From Desulfoferrobacter suflitae (GTDB taxonomy: Bacteria > Desulfobacterota > Syntrophobacteria > Syntrophobacterales > Syntrophobacteraceae), in NCBI RefSeq assembly GCF_022603395.1, contig NZ_JAIBKA010000001.1, positions 186,001 to 250,000 on the forward strand: a DNA stretch of 64,000 nucleotides, given 5' to 3'. Both the position numbers and the translations under genes were made by a program. Below are positions 63,201 through 64,000 of this stretch, piece after piece. How positions within the stretch are numbered: position 1 is the stretch's first letter; each line of letters starts with the position of its first letter. The notes beneath the pieces were generated by a model. That model was given only the letters and a program-made list of their open reading frames with translations, did no database searches and was not told the origin of the DNA.

Positions 63201-63672
63201 GCCGAGCAACGGGAACGACGAGCTGGCAGGGATCTTTGGGGTGACAGTCAACCGGGACGGCTTCTACCAGGAAGCCGAATACAAGTGGAGGCCGGTCGAG
63301 TTTCTGCGGGAAGGGGTGTTTGCCTGCGGCATCGGCCACTCGCCACGCTCCATCACCGAATCGATGGCCATGGCCGAAGCGGCTTCCCAGCGCGCCTTGA
63401 GCATCCTGAGCAGGGAGCGCACGATGGGCGGGAGCATCACGGCGCAGGTGCGCCACAGCCTGTGTTCCCTCTGCCAGCTGTGCATTGAAGCATGCCCCTA
63501 CGGGGCCAGGCGGTATGATGCGGAAGACGAGGTCATCGTGATCGATGAGCTGGCCTGCCAAGGGTGCGGGGCGTGTGCCGCGGTTTGCCCCAACAGTGCC
63601 TCGGTGCTGCGTGGATACCGCGACCAGCAGCTCTTTTCCATGCTGGACGCAGCCCTCGAGGAGCTGTTTTGA
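60250..63672 (+). CDS. hdrA: Tandem HdrA protein with an embedded response-regulator receiver domain
   Basis: A 1,140-residue protein. The first HdrA unit starts at residue 8 (VVGAGISG), has FPTDHCGMCKM and two ferredoxin motifs (C118-C128, C165-C175). A complete receiver domain occupies about 190-310: acidic pair D196/D197, phospho-acceptor Asp240 in LLDVKMPGMDG, Thr268 and Lys290 in YLMKPFD. The HdrA unit resumes (GAIILAAGF; SSVCCMFSI). A second HdrA-like part (about 610-1140) follows with VVGGGIAGMTAAL, NYCSRVCCAAAL and two C-terminal clusters (CSLCQLCIEACP, CQGCGACAAVCP). All receiver residues needed for phosphorylation are present, suggesting signal-controlled electron transfer. Confidence 0.93.
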   Translation: MKNKRGSALVVGAGISGMRSALDLAEEGYRVTLIDKAPGLGGTLRQLDYQFPTDHCGMCKMLPVVERDSASQYCLRKGFFHENIDIMAATELVGIEGEPGKFQVTLRHQPTMVDPERCIGCAACVTVCPVEVPDEFNAGLTTRKAVYLPVPHNVPNHYVVDPAACSRCGECERVCPTGAIDLQLEARKAFKVLVVDDELVVRDSIKEWLEDAGFQVEMAESGVEALEKLSQGGCSLLLLDVKMPGMDGVEVLKNAREMHPDLDVVMMTAYATVETAVEAMKVGAMDYLMKPFDPEALVALVVNRYRKLLRMGEQQFEVGAIILAAGFANFDPASAPDTYGYHTFENVVTSIEYERLMSGTGPHGGKLLRPEDSQRIRKIAWLQCVGSRNLHLNADYCSSVCCMFSIKEALLAKEKSDGQVDAAIFYMDMRTFGKDFQRYRERAERDYGVRFIRSRVHSVEAGEAGCLQLRYSDIEGRMHAEDFDLVVLATGQRPPAGSDELAELCGVERTPSGFFKTEPFSFSRTAKQGIFVSGSFGGLRDISESVIQAGSAAFAASTLLHAGGGSLSRVTDDEPAYRDVTRDPPKVAAALCSCAGDLARAADFKAIAQKLEGMGLEVFLTERMCTREGLDEACRVLRESRANRVLLGACMPYVYQRKLKDLGKSIGLHPFLIEVADIRTPAFPGRGEDRARVTREIASVLSMAASRLQGIDPLPPRSVPLSRRALVVGGGIAGMTAALGIAEHGYEVDLIERSEKLGGNLHRLYRTLDGWSPQQLLEQTAAAVNKHPHISVHLEARVVHSEGQVGRFVTTLEHAGGAGETIEHGVAILATGGSEAKPQEYGYGQCDAIVTQHELEDQLQRGQVAPGDLTSVVMIQCVGSREEPRNYCSRVCCAAALKNALYLKEHNPHVEVYILYRDMMAYGFLESYYTQARRAGVVFIQYQVAAKPRVETANGAVTVTALDPLLQREIALSPDLLVLSSGIVPSNGNDELAGIFGVTVNRDGFYQEAEYKWRPVEFLREGVFACGIGHSPRSITESMAMAEAASQRALSILSRERTMGGSITAQVRHSLCSLCQLCIEACPYGARRYDAEDEVIVIDELACQGCGACAAVCPNSASVLRGYRDQQLFSMLDAALEELF

Positions 63673-63718
63673 ATCTTTTCTCTGTGTACTGCGCAGTGAC
63701 ACACAACAGGAGAAGCCA

Positions 63719-64000
63719 ATGACGGTTCAAACGCAAAACGGTCCGCATGAAGCGCCCGATCCCCTGGCGGCCATAGGGGAAAATATCAAGGCCTGCATGC
63801 AGTGCGGCACCTGCACCGGTTCCTGCGCCAACAGCGGCGCCATGGACTACACACCGCGTGAGCTCTGGCGCATGGTTCAGCTGGGGTTGAGCGATGAAAT
63901 CTTTGCCAGCAAGACCTTCTGGCTCTGCTCGAGCTGTTATTTCTGCACGCTGCGCTGTCCGCGGGGCCTGCCGCTGACCGAGGCCATGGCCGCCCTCAAG
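63719..64000 (+). CDS. hdrC: HdrC-like subunit, truncated by the window edge
   Basis: Ninety-four codons are visible from the ATG at 63719 (AGGAG upstream). CMQCGTCTGSCANSG and CSSCYFCTLRCPRG are the HdrC cluster motifs, with FASKTFWLC between. The remainder and presumably hdrB lie right of the window. It continues the large Hdr operon. Confidence 0.93.
   Translation, partial: MTVQTQNGPHEAPDPLAAIGENIKACMQCGTCTGSCANSGAMDYTPRELWRMVQLGLSDEIFASKTFWLCSSCYFCTLRCPRGLPLTEAMAALK

Overview
The window looks like chromosome of an anaerobic deltaproteobacterium (Desulfobacterota), most like the sulfate-reducing or syntrophic Syntrophobacter-type lineages. The basis is inference from gene content: several HdrA/MvhD/QmoA-like electron-transfer modules, a four-subunit 2-oxoacid:ferredoxin oxidoreductase, TusA/DsrE sulfur-carrier proteins, a candidate selenoprotein, sigma-54 control, and kinase/SUMF1 fusions. 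No 16S gene is present, so the lineage is not proven.

Layout. 1-1.7 kb: 3' part of lon, then tRNA-Val and tRNA-Asp. 1.8-5.7 kb: an aldehyde dehydrogenase and a lone molybdopterin oxidoreductase on the minus strand, followed by a candidate small RNA. 6.2-15.9 kb: a divergent sulfur/electron-transfer locus. Leftward lie two DsrE-family genes and a universal stress gene; rightward lie tusA, an MvhD-like gene, two HdrA-like genes, a small winged-helix gene, hdrC-like, hdrB-like, another dsrE, and a sigma-54 enhancer-binding regulator. Both directions have a matching -24/-12 promoter. The second leftward DsrE gene has an in-frame UGA exactly where its paralogue in the same locus has the second cysteine of CxxC, with a hairpin just downstream; I read it as a CxxU selenoprotein.

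15.9-24.5 kb: an exported protein, a PP2C phosphatase, a Ser/Thr kinase fused to a SUMF1 domain, a secreted His-rich SUMF1 protein, two related sensor kinases (one without its phospho-acceptor His) and small exported proteins. 24.6-34.9 kb: a 10.3-kb defence cargo element with near-identical terminal inverted repeats and 20-bp flanking direct repeats derived from the 3' end of tRNA-Asn. It carries a decayed fic gene, two unknown proteins, dnd remnants, DarTG, a methylase/nuclease/specificity fusion and an XRE regulator. 34.9-35.7 kb: two tandem 357-bp units, each pairing a tRNA-Asn 3' fragment with a GIY-YIG gene, next to the intact tRNA-Asn.

35.8-44.2 kb: an oxidoreductase operon porC-porD-porA-porB, with porB fused to a GltD/NfnB-type module; then the dnaX-ybaB-recR operon, two tRNA-Ser genes and tadA. 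44.4-54.4 kb: a Cys-rich small protein, an L,D-transpeptidase gene split inside its signal-anchor codons by a 2-kb insertion sequence, an M74 endopeptidase with four LysM repeats, an EF-G paralogue, a RecA-fold ATPase and a coiled-coil protein. 55.0-64.0 kb: a large Hdr operon running off the right end: HdrA with an inserted GltD module, MvhD, an FrhB/FdhB-like iron-sulfur protein, a double HdrA containing a complete response-regulator receiver domain, and the start of HdrC.

Working picture (inference). The two Hdr loci and the oxidoreductase operon probably exchange electrons among ferredoxin, NAD(P)H and thiol/disulfide or sulfur carriers. The sigma-54 locus adds TusA and DsrE carriers, one selenium-dependent, that could pass sulfur or thiol electrons to the Hdr-like core. 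Coordinates and starts were read by eye; start choices are explained in each entry.
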